A stretch of 11,505 nt of DNA from CAIUGU01 sp031398625 (GCA_031398625.1 JANNNQ010000431.1:1-11505), one strand, 5' to 3'. Positions 1 to 8,657 are shown, numbered from the stretch's first letter. Program-made: numbers and translations. Notes: generated by a model not told the origin, from the letters alone.

Positions 1-948
1 ACCGGTGAAGTCCTCGCGATGGTGAACCAGCCGGCGTACAACCCGAACGACCGCGACCAGTACACCGCTCCGCGCTATCGCAACCGGGCGGCCACCGACA
101 TCTTCGAGCCCGGTTCCAGCATCAAGCCATTCGTTGTTGCCGCAGCGTTCGAGGCGGGAAAGTTCCGTCCCGACAGCGTCATCGACACGACGCCCGTCCG
201 CGTTGGCATCAAGACCATCTCCGATGAGCATCCGCTCGGGGCCGTGCCCCTCACGACAGTCGTCGCCAAGTCGAGCAACGTCGGCATGACGAAGATCGCC
301 CTCTCGATGAAGCCGGAAACGATGTGGGGGACGCTCGATGCCTTCGGTTTCGGCAAGGTCACCGGCAGCGGCTTTCCGGGCGAGTCGGCAGGCCTGCTGA
401 ATCACTACTCGCACTGGCGGCCCATCGGGCAGGCGACGATGTCCTACGGTTACGGACTGTCCGTGACGCCCCTGCAGCTTGCCCATGCATACGCCGTGCT
501 GGGCGCCGGCGGCATCAATCGTCCGGCAACGTTGCGGCGAGTCGATGGACCGGTTGCGGGAGAGCGCGTCATGAACGAGCAGGTTGCACGCGATCTGCTC
601 AAGGTCATGGAAAGCGTCGTGTCGCTGGACGGCACCGGCAATCGCGCCTCCCTCATCGGCTATCGCGTCGCCGGCAAGACCGGGACTGCCAAGAAAGCCA
701 TACCGGGAGGTTACTCGGACGACGCTTACTTCGGCGTGTTCGGCGGCGTTGTTCCGGCAAGCAATCCGCGGCTCGCCGCCATCGTCGTCATCGACGAGCC
801 GCGCGGCAAGCTCTACTACGGCGGCGAAGTGGCTGCTCCCGTGTTCTCCAACGTGATGGCGGGGGCGCTACGCCTCATGGGCGTGCCGCCCGATGGCCTC
901 GATACGGTGCCGGCGACGACGCTCGTGCACGCGTATCCGGCGGAATAG
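1..948 (+). CDS. ftsI: Peptidoglycan D,D-transpeptidase FtsI (PBP3), 3' part
   Basis: This is the C-terminal 315 residues of the septal class B penicillin-binding protein; the gene starts upstream of the window. The frame is open from base 1 (TGEVLAMVNQPAYNPND), so the ATG at 19 is internal and not a start. FtsI cross-links stem peptides of new septal peptidoglycan as partner of the FtsW glycosyltransferase, anchored in the inner membrane with its catalytic domain in the periplasm. All three transpeptidase motifs are visible: SxxK as SSIK (bases 115-126, the first Ser being the acylated nucleophile), SxN as SSN (271-279) and KTGT (676-687). The C-terminus looks complete and ends in TAG. murE follows after 14 bases. 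The N-terminal transmembrane helix and pedestal domain lie outside the window. Identification as FtsI rather than another class B PBP rests on the motifs together with the dcw position before murE. Confidence 0.97.
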   Translation, partial: TGEVLAMVNQPAYNPNDRDQYTAPRYRNRAATDIFEPGSSIKPFVVAAAFEAGKFRPDSVIDTTPVRVGIKTISDEHPLGAVPLTTVVAKSSNVGMTKIALSMKPETMWGTLDAFGFGKVTGSGFPGESAGLLNHYSHWRPIGQATMSYGYGLSVTPLQLAHAYAVLGAGGINRPATLRRVDGPVAGERVMNEQVARDLLKVMESVVSLDGTGNRASLIGYRVAGKTGTAKKAIPGGYSDDAYFGVFGGVVPASNPRLAAIVVIDEPRGKLYYGGEVAAPVFSNVMAGALRLMGVPPDGLDTVPATTLVHAYPAE

Positions 949-962
949 GTCACCGGACGCCG

Positions 963-2549
963 ATGTCACTCACCGCCATGACACACACACCCGACATGCA
1001 CGCAGGGCCCCGGCTTGCGTCGTCGCGTGATGCCGTGAATCTCCGCCGGCTGCTCGCGGGTCTTTCTGACGTCGCAGTGCCCGACGTCACCATCACCGAT
1101 CTCTGCATGGACAGCCGGGAGACAGTGCCGGGCTGCCTGTTCCTCGCGATGGCGGGTACGCAGGGTCATGGACTTGATTTCCTGCCAAACGCGCAGCGCA
1201 ACGGTGCGGCCGTCGTGCTGTGGGAACCCGTGCCCGGGATCGAAGCGCCCGCAAGCTCAGGCGACATGCCGGCGATTGCAGTGCCAGGCCTGAAGCAGTT
1301 GCTGGGCCGCATTGCCGACCGGTTCTTCGACAATCCGTCCGCACGCATGGAAGTGGCCGGCATCACTGGCACGAACGGCAAGACCACCACCGCCTACCTG
1401 ATTGCATCCGCAATGGCTGCGGCAGGTGCCACCGCCGCTTACGCCGGCACACTCGGCTACGGCCGTCCCGGGGAGCTCAAGCAGTCCGAGCGCACCACGC
1501 CCGATTGCGTCACGGTTCATCGCCGCCTCGCCGGGCTTTGCGAGGCGGGCAATCGCCACGTGAGCATGGAAGTCTCCTCTCACGCCCTCGACCAGGGACG
1601 CGTCGATGGGGTTCGTTTCCATACGGCGGTATTTACCAACCTCACACGCGATCATCTTGACTACCACAAGACGCTGGCAGCCTACGGTGCAGCCAAGGCG
1701 CGCCTGTTCGCCACTGCAGGCCTGGATCATGCCGTGATCAATGCGGGTGATGCGTTCGGGGACGAACTGGTGCAGCAACTCGCAGGACGTGCAGCAGTGA
1801 CCGCCTATCACGTGGGCTCGCTGGGCGAGACGGTCCCCGCTGGCCATCGCCTGTTCGCCCGCAGTGTCGAGCGCGGGCTGGCGGACAGCCGGGAGGCCGG
1901 TCTCATCATTCACTTCGACGGCAGCTGGGGCGCGGGACTGCTGCGTTCACCGCTGGTCGGCGAGTTCAATGCCGAGAACCTGCTGGCTGCGCTTGCAGTC
2001 CTGCTGGGCTGGGAAGTGCCTCTCGATCGCGCCGTACAGGCACTGGAGAGCTGCAGTGCGCCTCCCGGTCGAATGGAAGTCGTGTCTGCCGGCAACCCGC
2101 TCGTCGTGATCGACTATGCGCATACGCCCGATGCCCTTGCCAAGGCGCTGCGAGTGGTGCGTCAACACACGGGTGGCCGCGTCCTCTGCGTATTCGGCTG
2201 TGGTGGAGAGCGAGATCGCGGCAAGCGGCCGCTGATGGGAGCGATTGCCGCGGAACTGGCGGACGAGATCGTCATCACCGACGACAATCCGCGACGCGAA
2301 GACCCCGACCTGATCGTCGCGGAGATCGTGGCAGGCATGCCGGGCCCGGAGTCGATGCGCATCGAACGCAATCGCGCAGCTGCGATAGCCATGGCCTTGC
2401 ACCATGCGAACAGCGGGGACGCCGTGCTGATTGCCGGCAAGGGACATGAGGATTACCAGATCATCGGGACAACGACGCTGCCTTTCAGCGATCGCGAGTG
2501 TGCACTGGAAGCCCTGGGTTCGCTGAACAGAGGGACGGCGACATGCTGA
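963..2549 (+). CDS. murE: UDP-MurNAc-L-Ala-D-Glu:meso-DAP ligase MurE
   Basis: MurE is the cytoplasmic ATP-dependent ligase that adds the third stem residue to UDP-MurNAc-L-Ala-D-Glu. From the ATG at 963 it has 528 residues, somewhat longer than the roughly 495 of E. coli MurE. The ATP-binding loop GTNGKTTT is at residues 136-143. The lysine in AAKARLF (K245) matches the carbamylated lysine of the Mur ligases, and MEVSSHALDQGRVDG is the conserved central-domain segment. DNPR at 441-444 is the signature of meso-diaminopimelate rather than lysine specificity, and GKGHEDYQ lies near the C-terminus. The start is uncertain: in-frame ATGs lie at 963, 978 and 996, none with a strong Shine-Dalgarno, and the conserved domain begins near LRRLLAGL, so 978 or 996 (517 residues) is possible. 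The frame is open far upstream inside ftsI, but that part is not coding. The stop overlaps the murF start by seven bases. Confidence 0.97.
   Translation: MSLTAMTHTPDMHAGPRLASSRDAVNLRRLLAGLSDVAVPDVTITDLCMDSRETVPGCLFLAMAGTQGHGLDFLPNAQRNGAAVVLWEPVPGIEAPASSGDMPAIAVPGLKQLLGRIADRFFDNPSARMEVAGITGTNGKTTTAYLIASAMAAAGATAAYAGTLGYGRPGELKQSERTTPDCVTVHRRLAGLCEAGNRHVSMEVSSHALDQGRVDGVRFHTAVFTNLTRDHLDYHKTLAAYGAAKARLFATAGLDHAVINAGDAFGDELVQQLAGRAAVTAYHVGSLGETVPAGHRLFARSVERGLADSREAGLIIHFDGSWGAGLLRSPLVGEFNAENLLAALAVLLGWEVPLDRAVQALESCSAPPGRMEVVSAGNPLVVIDYAHTPDALAKALRVVRQHTGGRVLCVFGCGGERDRGKRPLMGAIAAELADEIVITDDNPRREDPDLIVAEIVAGMPGPESMRIERNRAAAIAMALHHANSGDAVLIAGKGHEDYQIIGTTTLPFSDRECALEALGSLNRGTATC
981..990 (+). repeat. 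Short (AC)5 dinucleotide tract at the murE 5' end
   Basis: Five AC units lie directly after the second candidate murE start codon (978) and just before the third (996). If translation starts at 963 or 978, a slip in this tract would shift the frame; if it starts at 996, the tract is untranslated leader. It is short and probably incidental. Confidence 0.5.
2529..2535 (+). promoter_or_regulatory. Ribosome binding site of murF (AGAGGGA)
   Basis: The purine-rich AGAGGGA lies seven bases before the ATG at 2543, inside the murE 3' end. It decides the murF start over the upstream in-frame ATG at 2498, which would add 15 residues not belonging to the MurF domain. Together with the overlapping ATGCTGA it suggests translational coupling of murE and murF. 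Confidence 0.7.
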
Positions 2550-3925
2550 CCCGCTCCCTGGCCTCGTTGGCACAGGCTACCGGCGGGCAGTTGCTCGGTG
2601 CAGATCGTGCGTTCACCTCCGTTTCGATCGATACGCGCACCTTGCAGGCGGGCGCGCTCTTCGTCGCCCTGCGCGGTCCGAACTTCGACGGCCATGGCTT
2701 CGCTGCGGAGGCGCTGCAACGCGGGGCAGTGGCACTGCTGGTCGATCACGGCGTCGATGTGGCTGTGCCGCAGGTCGTGGTGCCGGATGTGCTGGCTGCA
2801 CTCACGCGGTTTGCCCGTGAATGGCGGCGGCGCTTCAGTCTGCCGCTCGTTGGCGTGACAGGCAGCAACGGCAAGACCACCACCAAGGAGATCCTGGGCT
2901 CGATGCTCGCCCTGCAAGGGTCGTGTCTCGTCACGAAGGGCAATCTCAACAACCATCTCGGCGTGCCGTTGATGCTGCTCGAGCTTGCGCCCGGCCATCG
3001 CAGTGCCGTGATCGAGATGGGCGCCAATCACATTGGTGAGATTGCCGAGCTCGCCGCGACCGCCCAGCCGACGGTGGGGCTGGTTACCAACGCGGGCGCC
3101 GCTCATCTTGAGGGATTCGGCAGCCTTGAAGGCGTTGCCCAGGGCAAGGGCGAGATGTTCACGGCACTCGCAGGCCGCGGGACGGCAGTCATCAATGCCG
3201 ACGACGGCTTTGCCGCGCTCTGGCGGCGGCTCGCGGGCACATCGCGGGTGCTGACCTTCGGTATCGACCAGCCCGCCGATGTCGTCGCGCGTGACATCCG
3301 TATCGAGGCAGGAGCCAACGGCTTCCGCTCCGATTTCGATCTCGTGATGCCGGCTGGTGTGCGCAGTGTGTCGCTGCACCTCGGCGGTCTCCATAACGTG
3401 CGCAATGCGCTGGGTGCGGCGGCAGCGGCGCATGCAGCCGGCGCGAACTTCGATGACATCGTGGCTGGCCTCGGCAAGGTGCGGGCTGTCGCTGGCCGGC
3501 TGAACCTGCAGGCAGCCCACAAGGGAGCGCGGCTCGTCGACGACTCCTACAACGCCAATCCCACTTCCATCAAGGCCGGGCTCGATACCTTCACGGCATT
3601 GCCAGGCCGCCACTGGCTGGTGCTGGGCGAGATGCGCGAGCTGGGGACCGATGCCGACGAGCAGCATGCGGAGATCGGCCGCTATGCAAGGCAGGCCGGC
3701 GTTGCCCGGCTGTTTGCGGTCGGTACCCGTACGAAGCTCGCCATGACGGCTTTCGGCGACGGTGCCGAGTGGTTCGCGGACCTCGAATCGCTGATCGCAG
3801 CGGTCAGCGCGGACCTGGCGGCAGACGTCATCGTCCTCATCAAGGGATCGCGCAGCAACCGGCTTGAACGCGTAGCGGCTGCGCTCGCGGCGGAGCCAGG
3901 CCGGGTAGCGGTGAACGGACACTGA
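2543..3925 (+). CDS. murF: UDP-MurNAc-tripeptide:D-Ala-D-Ala ligase MurF
   Basis: MurF adds the D-Ala-D-Ala dipeptide to UDP-MurNAc-tripeptide, the last cytoplasmic step of the nucleotide precursor. The protein has 460 residues, close to the 452 of E. coli MurF. It shows the ATP loop GSNGKTTT (residues 107-114), NLNNHLGVPL, the central segment VIEMGANHIGEIAELA, NAGAAHLEGFGS with the GKGE stretch after it, and DDSYNANP at 333-340. The C-terminal domain carries LGEMRELG and the MurF-typical ending IKGSRSNRLERVA. The start at 2543 is chosen from the Shine-Dalgarno and from the natural N-terminus MLTRSLASLAQATGG. mraY begins eight bases after the stop. A long antisense open frame across this gene is a by-product of GC-rich codon usage. 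Nothing unusual was seen. Confidence 0.97.
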   Translation: MLTRSLASLAQATGGQLLGADRAFTSVSIDTRTLQAGALFVALRGPNFDGHGFAAEALQRGAVALLVDHGVDVAVPQVVVPDVLAALTRFAREWRRRFSLPLVGVTGSNGKTTTKEILGSMLALQGSCLVTKGNLNNHLGVPLMLLELAPGHRSAVIEMGANHIGEIAELAATAQPTVGLVTNAGAAHLEGFGSLEGVAQGKGEMFTALAGRGTAVINADDGFAALWRRLAGTSRVLTFGIDQPADVVARDIRIEAGANGFRSDFDLVMPAGVRSVSLHLGGLHNVRNALGAAAAAHAAGANFDDIVAGLGKVRAVAGRLNLQAAHKGARLVDDSYNANPTSIKAGLDTFTALPGRHWLVLGEMRELGTDADEQHAEIGRYARQAGVARLFAVGTRTKLAMTAFGDGAEWFADLESLIAAVSADLAADVIVLIKGSRSNRLERVAAALAAEPGRVAVNGH

Positions 3926-3933
3926 CAACAGCC

Positions 3934-5016
3934 ATGCTTCTCTACCTCACCCACCTGCTCACGCAGCAGTTCTCGGCCTTCAACGTCTTCAGCTATCTCA
4001 CGCTGCGGGCGATCCTGGCTGCGTTGACGGCGCTCCTGATCTCGCTGCTGGTCGGCCCCTGGATGATCCGGACGCTGGCGGAACGCCAGGTCGGCCAGCG
4101 CGTTCGCGACGATGGTCCGAAGTCGCACCTGCCGAAAGCGGGCACTCCGACGATGGGCGGCGCGCTGATCCTCGTGGCCATCGGCGTGAGTACGCTGCTG
4201 TGGGCGGACCTCGACAACCGCTTCGTATGGATCACCCTGGGTGTCACGCTGGCATTCGGCCTCATCGGGTTCTGGGATGACTATCTCAAGCTCGTGGTCG
4301 GGAACTCCCGGGGCCTGATCGCACGCTACAAGTACTTCTGGCAATCGGTGGCGGGCATCGGCTGTGCGGTCACGCTCTATGTGACGGCAAAGACCCCGGT
4401 CGAAACGGCGCTGCTTGTGCCGTTCTTCAAGAACGTCATGCTGCCGTTGGGAGCGGTGTACATCCTCATCGCCTACCTCGTCATCGTGGGCGCGAGCAAT
4501 GCCGTCAATCTCACCGACGGCCTGGACGGTCTCGCGATCATGCCGGCCGTGATGGTGGGGGGAGCGCTGGGCGTATTCGCCTACGTCACGGGGAATGTCG
4601 TGTTCTCCAGCTACCTCGGTATTCCGTATGTCGCAGGCGCCGGCGAGCTGCTTGTCTTCTGCGCAACGCTGGTGGGCGCAGGCCTCGGGTTCCTCTGGTT
4701 CAACACGTACCCCGCGCAGGTTTTCATGGGCGACATCGGTGCGCTGGCGCTGGGTGCTGCACTCGGTGTCGTGGCGGTCATCGTCCGGCAGGAGATCGTC
4801 CTCTTCATCATGGGCGGCGTCTTCGTCATGGAGACAGTGTCGGTGATGCTGCAGGTCGGCTCCTACAAGCTCACCGGCAAGCGGATCTTCCGTATGGCGC
4901 CGATCCACCATCACTTCGAGCTCAAGGGATGGGCCGAGCCGAAGGTGATCGTGCGGTTCTGGATCATCACCGTGGTGCTGGTGCTCGTTGGCCTCGCTAC
5001 GCTCAAGGTGCGCTGA
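3934..5016 (+). CDS. mraY: Phospho-N-acetylmuramoyl-pentapeptide transferase MraY
   Basis: MraY is the inner-membrane enzyme that transfers phospho-MurNAc-pentapeptide from UDP to undecaprenyl phosphate, giving lipid I. The product is 360 residues, the same length as E. coli MraY, and is strongly hydrophobic throughout, consistent with the ten-helix fold of the family. The cytoplasmic motifs are intact: DDGPKSHLPKAGTPTMGG after the first helices, FWDDYLK with the aspartate pair D115/D116, NAVNLTDGLDGLA around residue 195, FMGDIGALALG with D267, and the PIHHHFELKGW histidine loop (H325-H327). D115, D116 and D267 fall at the positions of the catalytic aspartates of E. coli MraY. The Shine-Dalgarno is weak, and expression probably depends on coupling to murF eight bases upstream. 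murD starts four bases after the stop. Confidence 0.98.
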   Translation: MLLYLTHLLTQQFSAFNVFSYLTLRAILAALTALLISLLVGPWMIRTLAERQVGQRVRDDGPKSHLPKAGTPTMGGALILVAIGVSTLLWADLDNRFVWITLGVTLAFGLIGFWDDYLKLVVGNSRGLIARYKYFWQSVAGIGCAVTLYVTAKTPVETALLVPFFKNVMLPLGAVYILIAYLVIVGASNAVNLTDGLDGLAIMPAVMVGGALGVFAYVTGNVVFSSYLGIPYVAGAGELLVFCATLVGAGLGFLWFNTYPAQVFMGDIGALALGAALGVVAVIVRQEIVLFIMGGVFVMETVSVMLQVGSYKLTGKRIFRMAPIHHHFELKGWAEPKVIVRFWIITVVLVLVGLATLKVR

Positions 5017-5020
5017 CGGA

Positions 5021-6391
5021 ATGTCCATGGCAGCCCGCAAGACCGACTTCACTGCCTCCCGCGCACCTGCATTGCGTGGCAGGACCGTGATCGCCGGCCT
5101 GGGCCGCACGGGCCTTTCCTGTGCGCGCTTCCTCCATGCGCAGGGTCTGGAGTTCGCCGTGACTGACAGCCGCGCAGCGCCACCGGAACTCGGTCCGCTG
5201 CAGGACCTGGTCCCGGCGGCATCCATCCGCACCGGTGGGCTGGATGCAGCGCTCCTCGACAATGCTGCGCAGGTCATCGCTTCTCCCGGGCTGTCGCCCG
5301 ATGAGCCCTTGCTGGTTGCGGCGCGGGCTCGAGGCATTCCGGTGTATGGCGACATCGAGCTCTTCGCGCGCGCGGCGGCCGCACCGACCGCCGCGATCAC
5401 GGGTACGAATGGCAAGAGCACCGTCACCACGCTGGTAGCACTGATGGCACGCGCCACCGGTCGCGATGCGCTGGCTGGCGGCAATCTGGGTCCGCCTGCG
5501 CTGGACCTGCTCGACCAGCCCGTGCCCGGTTTCTACGTACTCGAACTCTCCAGTTTCCAGCTCGATACCACTTGCAGCCTGGAGCCGGCAGCGGCTGCCG
5601 TGCTGAACGTCACGCCGGATCACATGGATCGCTATGCGTCGCTTGCAGCCTATGCGGCATCGAAAGCCCGCATCTTCGATCGGGCGCGGGTAGCCGTGAT
5701 CAATGAGGACGATGCCCTGGTGCGTGCGATGCCGCGCGCGGGACAGCCAGTGCTGGGATTCAGCATCGAGCGGGCTGCCGAGTTTTCGATCGGTGGCCGC
5801 GATTCGGACCCGGTGCTCCTGCATGGTGGCCAGCCGCTGGTGGCGATGTCCGAGCTCAAGGTGTCGGGATTGCACAACGCAGCCAACGCGCTGGCGGCGT
5901 TCGCGATGCTCGAAGCCATGAACCTGCCGCTGGCGCCGGCGATCCAGGCACTGAAGCAGTTCTCCGGATTGCCGCACCGTGCACAGTGGGTGGCCGACGT
6001 GGGCGGAGTGCGATTCGTTGATGACTCCAAGGGAACGAATGTGGGAGCAACGCTGGCTGCCGTGGCCGGCATGCCGGGTTCGCTCGTCGTGATCGCAGGC
6101 GGGCAGGGCAAAGGGCAGGACTTCGCCCCCCTGGCCGACGCTTTCCGCGGCAAGGTTCGTCATGCCGTCCTGCTCGGCCAGGATGCCCGGCTGCTTGGGG
6201 CTGCATTGCGCGGTGTTGCAACGCTCGAGTTTGCGACGTCCATGGATGACGCGGTGCTGAAGGCTGCCAACGCAGCCCGTCAGGGCGAGACGGTGCTGCT
6301 GTCACCCGCCTGCGCCAGCCTCGACATGTTCCGCGACTATGGCCATCGGGGCGATGTCTTCGCTGCCGCCGTGCAGAGGCTTGGGTCATGA
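5021..6391 (+). CDS. murD: UDP-MurNAc-L-Ala:D-Glu ligase MurD
   Basis: MurD adds D-glutamate to UDP-MurNAc-L-Ala in the cytoplasm. From the ATG at 5021 it has 456 residues (E. coli 438); the extra length is an N-terminal tail before the Rossmann-like segment VIAGLGRTGLSCARF that binds the UDP substrate. The ATP loop GTNGKST is at residues 128-134. Further marks are ELSSFQLDT, the central NVTPDHMDRYASL followed by AASKARIF with the carbamylated-type lysine, DDSKGTNVGATLAAV, and the MurD-typical C-terminal LLSPACASLDMF and DYGHRGDVF. An alternative ATG at 5027 differs by two codons. The frame also runs back to 4988 inside mraY, but that extension is not supported. The stop overlaps the ftsW start as ATGA. 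Confidence 0.97.
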   Translation: MSMAARKTDFTASRAPALRGRTVIAGLGRTGLSCARFLHAQGLEFAVTDSRAAPPELGPLQDLVPAASIRTGGLDAALLDNAAQVIASPGLSPDEPLLVAARARGIPVYGDIELFARAAAAPTAAITGTNGKSTVTTLVALMARATGRDALAGGNLGPPALDLLDQPVPGFYVLELSSFQLDTTCSLEPAAAAVLNVTPDHMDRYASLAAYAASKARIFDRARVAVINEDDALVRAMPRAGQPVLGFSIERAAEFSIGGRDSDPVLLHGGQPLVAMSELKVSGLHNAANALAAFAMLEAMNLPLAPAIQALKQFSGLPHRAQWVADVGGVRFVDDSKGTNVGATLAAVAGMPGSLVVIAGGQGKGQDFAPLADAFRGKVRHAVLLGQDARLLGAALRGVATLEFATSMDDAVLKAANAARQGETVLLSPACASLDMFRDYGHRGDVFAAAVQRLGS

Positions 6392-7572
6392 CTGCCGCCA
6401 CGCTCGCCTATGCCCGTTCCAGCGGCCGGCCGCGACGCTTCAGGCTCGATCCGGTGCTGCTGCTGCTGGTGGCGGGACTTCTGCTCATCGGCCTCGTGAT
6501 GGTGTCGTCGGCGTCGATCGCCACGGCCGAGCGCGAGTTTGCCAATCCCTTCCACTACCTCGAGCGACAGCTGCTCGCGGTCGTGCTGGGGTTGATTGCA
6601 GCAGGCCTCGCCATGCTCATTCCGTCGACGGTGTGGGAGCGGCTGTCGTTTCCCTTGCTGGTGGTCGCATTCCTCATGCTGACCGCGGTGCTGATTCCCG
6701 GTATCGGTTCCGAAGTGAACGGCAGCCGCCGCTGGATCCCGCTGGGCGTTCTCAACCTGCAGGTTTCGGAGGTGACGCGGGTGCTGCTGCTCACGTATCT
6801 CGCCAGCTACATCGTGCGCCGCCAGGCCGACCTCAAGGACAACCTCCAGGCCTTCCTGCGTCCGCTCGGTATCCTGATGGCGGCGGCCGGCCTGTTGTTG
6901 CTCGAACCGGATTTCGGCGCTGCCACGGTGCTGATGGCCACGGGTCTTGGCATGCTCTTCCTGGCTGGCGTGAAGCTCCGGCATTTCCTTGCCCTGGTTG
7001 CCCTTGCGGTTGCGGGGATGGGCCTGCTCGCAGTGACGTCTGCCTATCGACTCAAGCGGCTCACCTCCTTCCTCGATCCGTGGGCCGATCCTTTCAATTC
7101 CGGGTTCCAGCTGACGCAGTCCCTCATTGCCATTGGCCGTGGCGAGTACTTCGGCGTGGGACTTGGCGCCAGCGTGCAGAAGCTGTTCTACCTGCCGGAA
7201 GCGCACAACGATTTCGTCTTTGCCGTCCTCGCCGAGGAATTCGGCCTGGTCGGCGTGATCATCACGCTGGCGCTGTTCGTGGTGCTGGTCGGGCGTACCT
7301 TCCATATCTCGCGGCTTGCGGCCCAGGCGGGGTTGACATTCCAGGCATACAGCGCGGCGGCCTTGGGTATCTGGCTCGGTGCCCAGGCATTCATCAACAT
7401 CGGCGTGAACATGGGCTTGCTGCCCACGAAGGGACTCACCTTGCCGCTGCTCTCCTACGGCGGGTCCAGCCTGCTGGTCACGCTCGGATGGCTCGGGATG
7501 ATCATGAGGATCTACCACGAGGCGAGTCTCTCCGGCCGGTCCGCAGTGCCCCGCAAGGAGCGCGACGCATGA
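6388..7572 (+). CDS. ftsW: Septal peptidoglycan glycosyltransferase FtsW (SEDS family)
   Basis: FtsW is the SEDS-family membrane glycosyltransferase that polymerises lipid II into glycan strands at the septum, in complex with FtsI, whose gene lies at the start of this cluster. The 394-residue product is hydrophobic with about ten predicted membrane segments after a short basic N-terminus (SSGRPRRFRLD). Conserved SEDS segments are GSEVNGSRRWIPLG, LLLEPDFGAAT, GFQLTQSLIAIGRGEYFG, LPEAHNDFVFAVLAEEFG and LLPTKGLTLPLLSYGGSS. D275 in EAHNDF corresponds to the essential aspartate D297 of E. coli FtsW. The choice of FtsW over the elongation paralogue RodA rests on the dcw location between murD and murG. 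The start overlaps the murD stop (ATGA) and has CAGAGG at 6374-6379 as ribosome binding site. The stop overlaps the murG start in the same way. Confidence 0.97.
   Translation: MTAATLAYARSSGRPRRFRLDPVLLLLVAGLLLIGLVMVSSASIATAEREFANPFHYLERQLLAVVLGLIAAGLAMLIPSTVWERLSFPLLVVAFLMLTAVLIPGIGSEVNGSRRWIPLGVLNLQVSEVTRVLLLTYLASYIVRRQADLKDNLQAFLRPLGILMAAAGLLLLEPDFGAATVLMATGLGMLFLAGVKLRHFLALVALAVAGMGLLAVTSAYRLKRLTSFLDPWADPFNSGFQLTQSLIAIGRGEYFGVGLGASVQKLFYLPEAHNDFVFAVLAEEFGLVGVIITLALFVVLVGRTFHISRLAAQAGLTFQAYSAAALGIWLGAQAFINIGVNMGLLPTKGLTLPLLSYGGSSLLVTLGWLGMIMRIYHEASLSGRSAVPRKERDA
7555..7560 (+). promoter_or_regulatory. Ribosome binding site of murG (AAGGAG)
   Basis: A near-consensus Shine-Dalgarno AAGGAG lies eight bases before the ATG at 7569, inside the last codons of ftsW. 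It fixes the murG start even though the murG frame stays open through the whole of ftsW. Confidence 0.8.
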
Positions 7573-8657
7573 CGCGCACCGTCCTCATCATGGCAGGTGG
7601 CACGGGCGGCCACGTGTTTCCTGCGCTGGCCGCTGCACGGGTCTTGCGCGAGCGGGGTTTCGAAGCCATCTGGCTCGGCACGCAACGCGGTCTCGAGGCG
7701 AAGCTCGTGCCGCCACACCAGATTCCCGTCGAGTGGATCACGGTCAGCGGCCTGCGAGGCAAGGGACTGCTCAGCTGGCTCACGGCTCCCGTGAAGCTGG
7801 CGCGCGCCCTGCAGCAGAGCCTCGCAGTGATGCGGAAGCGCAAGCCTGACGTCGTGCTGGGTGCGGGCGGATTCGTTTCCGGACCTGGTGGCATCGCTGC
7901 GTGGCTCACCCGTCGACCGCTTGTCATCCATGAGCAGAATGCCATCGCCGGTGTGACCAACCGTGTCCTCGCGCGGCTTGCTGATCGCGTGCTCGAAGCC
8001 TTCCCGCACAGTTTTCCCGGCAACGTCACCGCGGAATGTGTCGGCAATCCGGTCCGTCGGGAAATCACGGCAATTCCGCCACCGGCCGAACGCTTCGCTG
8101 CGCGCTCTGGACCATTGCGTCTGTTCATCTTCGGTGGCAGCCAGGGCGCGGCGCGGCTCAATGCAACGCTGCCTGCTGCCCTGGCGCTACTGCCTGCCGG
8201 TGAACGGCCGCTGGTGCTGCACCAGGCGGGCGAGCGGCATCATGCTGCGACAGTCGGGCTTTATGCGAAGCATGGCGTCACTGGCGACGTCCGCGCATTC
8301 ATCGACGACATGGCGGCCGCATACACCTGGGCGGACCTCATCGTCTGCCGGTCGGGTGCACTGACCGTCTCTGAAATCGCAGCAGCCGGCGTAGGGGCCC
8401 TTTTCGTTCCCTTTGCAGCTGCCGTCGATGATCACCAGACACGCAATGCCCGTTTCCTCGTCACTGCCGATGCAGGCCTCCTGTTGCCTGAAGCCGAACT
8501 GACTCCAGAACGGCTTGCCGGTGAGTTGCGCCAGCTCACTGCTGCGGGCCGTCCGCGGCTCGCAGTCATGGCGACCAACGCCCGCGCGCAGGCCATCATC
8601 GATGCCGACGTGCGGCTGGCTGATGCGTGCATTGCTGCAGCCGGAGGTGCGGCATGA
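7569..8657 (+). CDS. murG: Lipid II synthase (GlcNAc transferase) MurG
   Basis: MurG is the peripheral inner-membrane glycosyltransferase (family GT28) that adds GlcNAc from UDP-GlcNAc to lipid I, producing lipid II. The product is 362 residues (E. coli 355). The N-terminal glycine-rich loop GGTGGHVFPALA begins at residue 10. The central part has GAGGFVSGPGG and HEQNAIAGVTNRVLARLA. The C-terminal nucleotide-binding half has the second glycine-rich loop FGGSQGAARLN, then CRSGALTVSEIAAAG with E269 at the position of the UDP-GlcNAc ribose-binding glutamate of E. coli MurG, and VDDHQTRNARFL. The segment before VDDHQT reads VPFAAA where many homologues have VPFPHA, a mild deviation. The start is set by AAGGAG and the ATGA overlap with ftsW. 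The frame is open back to about 6339, but that stretch is the wrong frame of ftsW. Confidence 0.98.
   Translation: MTRTVLIMAGGTGGHVFPALAAARVLRERGFEAIWLGTQRGLEAKLVPPHQIPVEWITVSGLRGKGLLSWLTAPVKLARALQQSLAVMRKRKPDVVLGAGGFVSGPGGIAAWLTRRPLVIHEQNAIAGVTNRVLARLADRVLEAFPHSFPGNVTAECVGNPVRREITAIPPPAERFAARSGPLRLFIFGGSQGAARLNATLPAALALLPAGERPLVLHQAGERHHAATVGLYAKHGVTGDVRAFIDDMAAAYTWADLIVCRSGALTVSEIAAAGVGALFVPFAAAVDDHQTRNARFLVTADAGLLLPEAELTPERLAGELRQLTAAGRPRLAVMATNARAQAIIDADVRLADACIAAAGGAA
8643..8648 (+). promoter_or_regulatory. Ribosome binding site of murC (GGAGGT)
   Basis: GGAGGT lies five bases before the ATG at 8654 and is the strongest Shine-Dalgarno in the cluster. It decides the murC start over the in-frame ATGs at 8627 and 8666. 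Confidence 0.8.

Noticed and set aside
324..962. The murE frame extends upstream across the ftsI 3' end
   Set aside because: The translation is Arg-rich and unlike any MurE; it is the shifted frame of conserved ftsI sequence.
2453..3928. 491-codon antisense frame covering murF exactly
   Set aside because: Long antisense frames are common opposite GC-rich genes; no ribosome binding site or domain was seen.
3682..5484. 600-codon antisense frame opposite murF, mraY and murD
   Set aside because: It lies opposite three well-conserved genes, has His/Arg/Asp-rich low-complexity content and no recognisable motif; it is a codon-composition shadow.
6339..7568. The murG frame is open through all of ftsW, giving a 772-codon frame ending at 8657
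   Set aside because: The upstream part has an Arg/Ala/Gly/Pro-rich composition with no domain, while ftsW in the other frame is fully conserved. The murG start is fixed by AAGGAG and the ATGA overlap. The absence of stops is explained by high GC.
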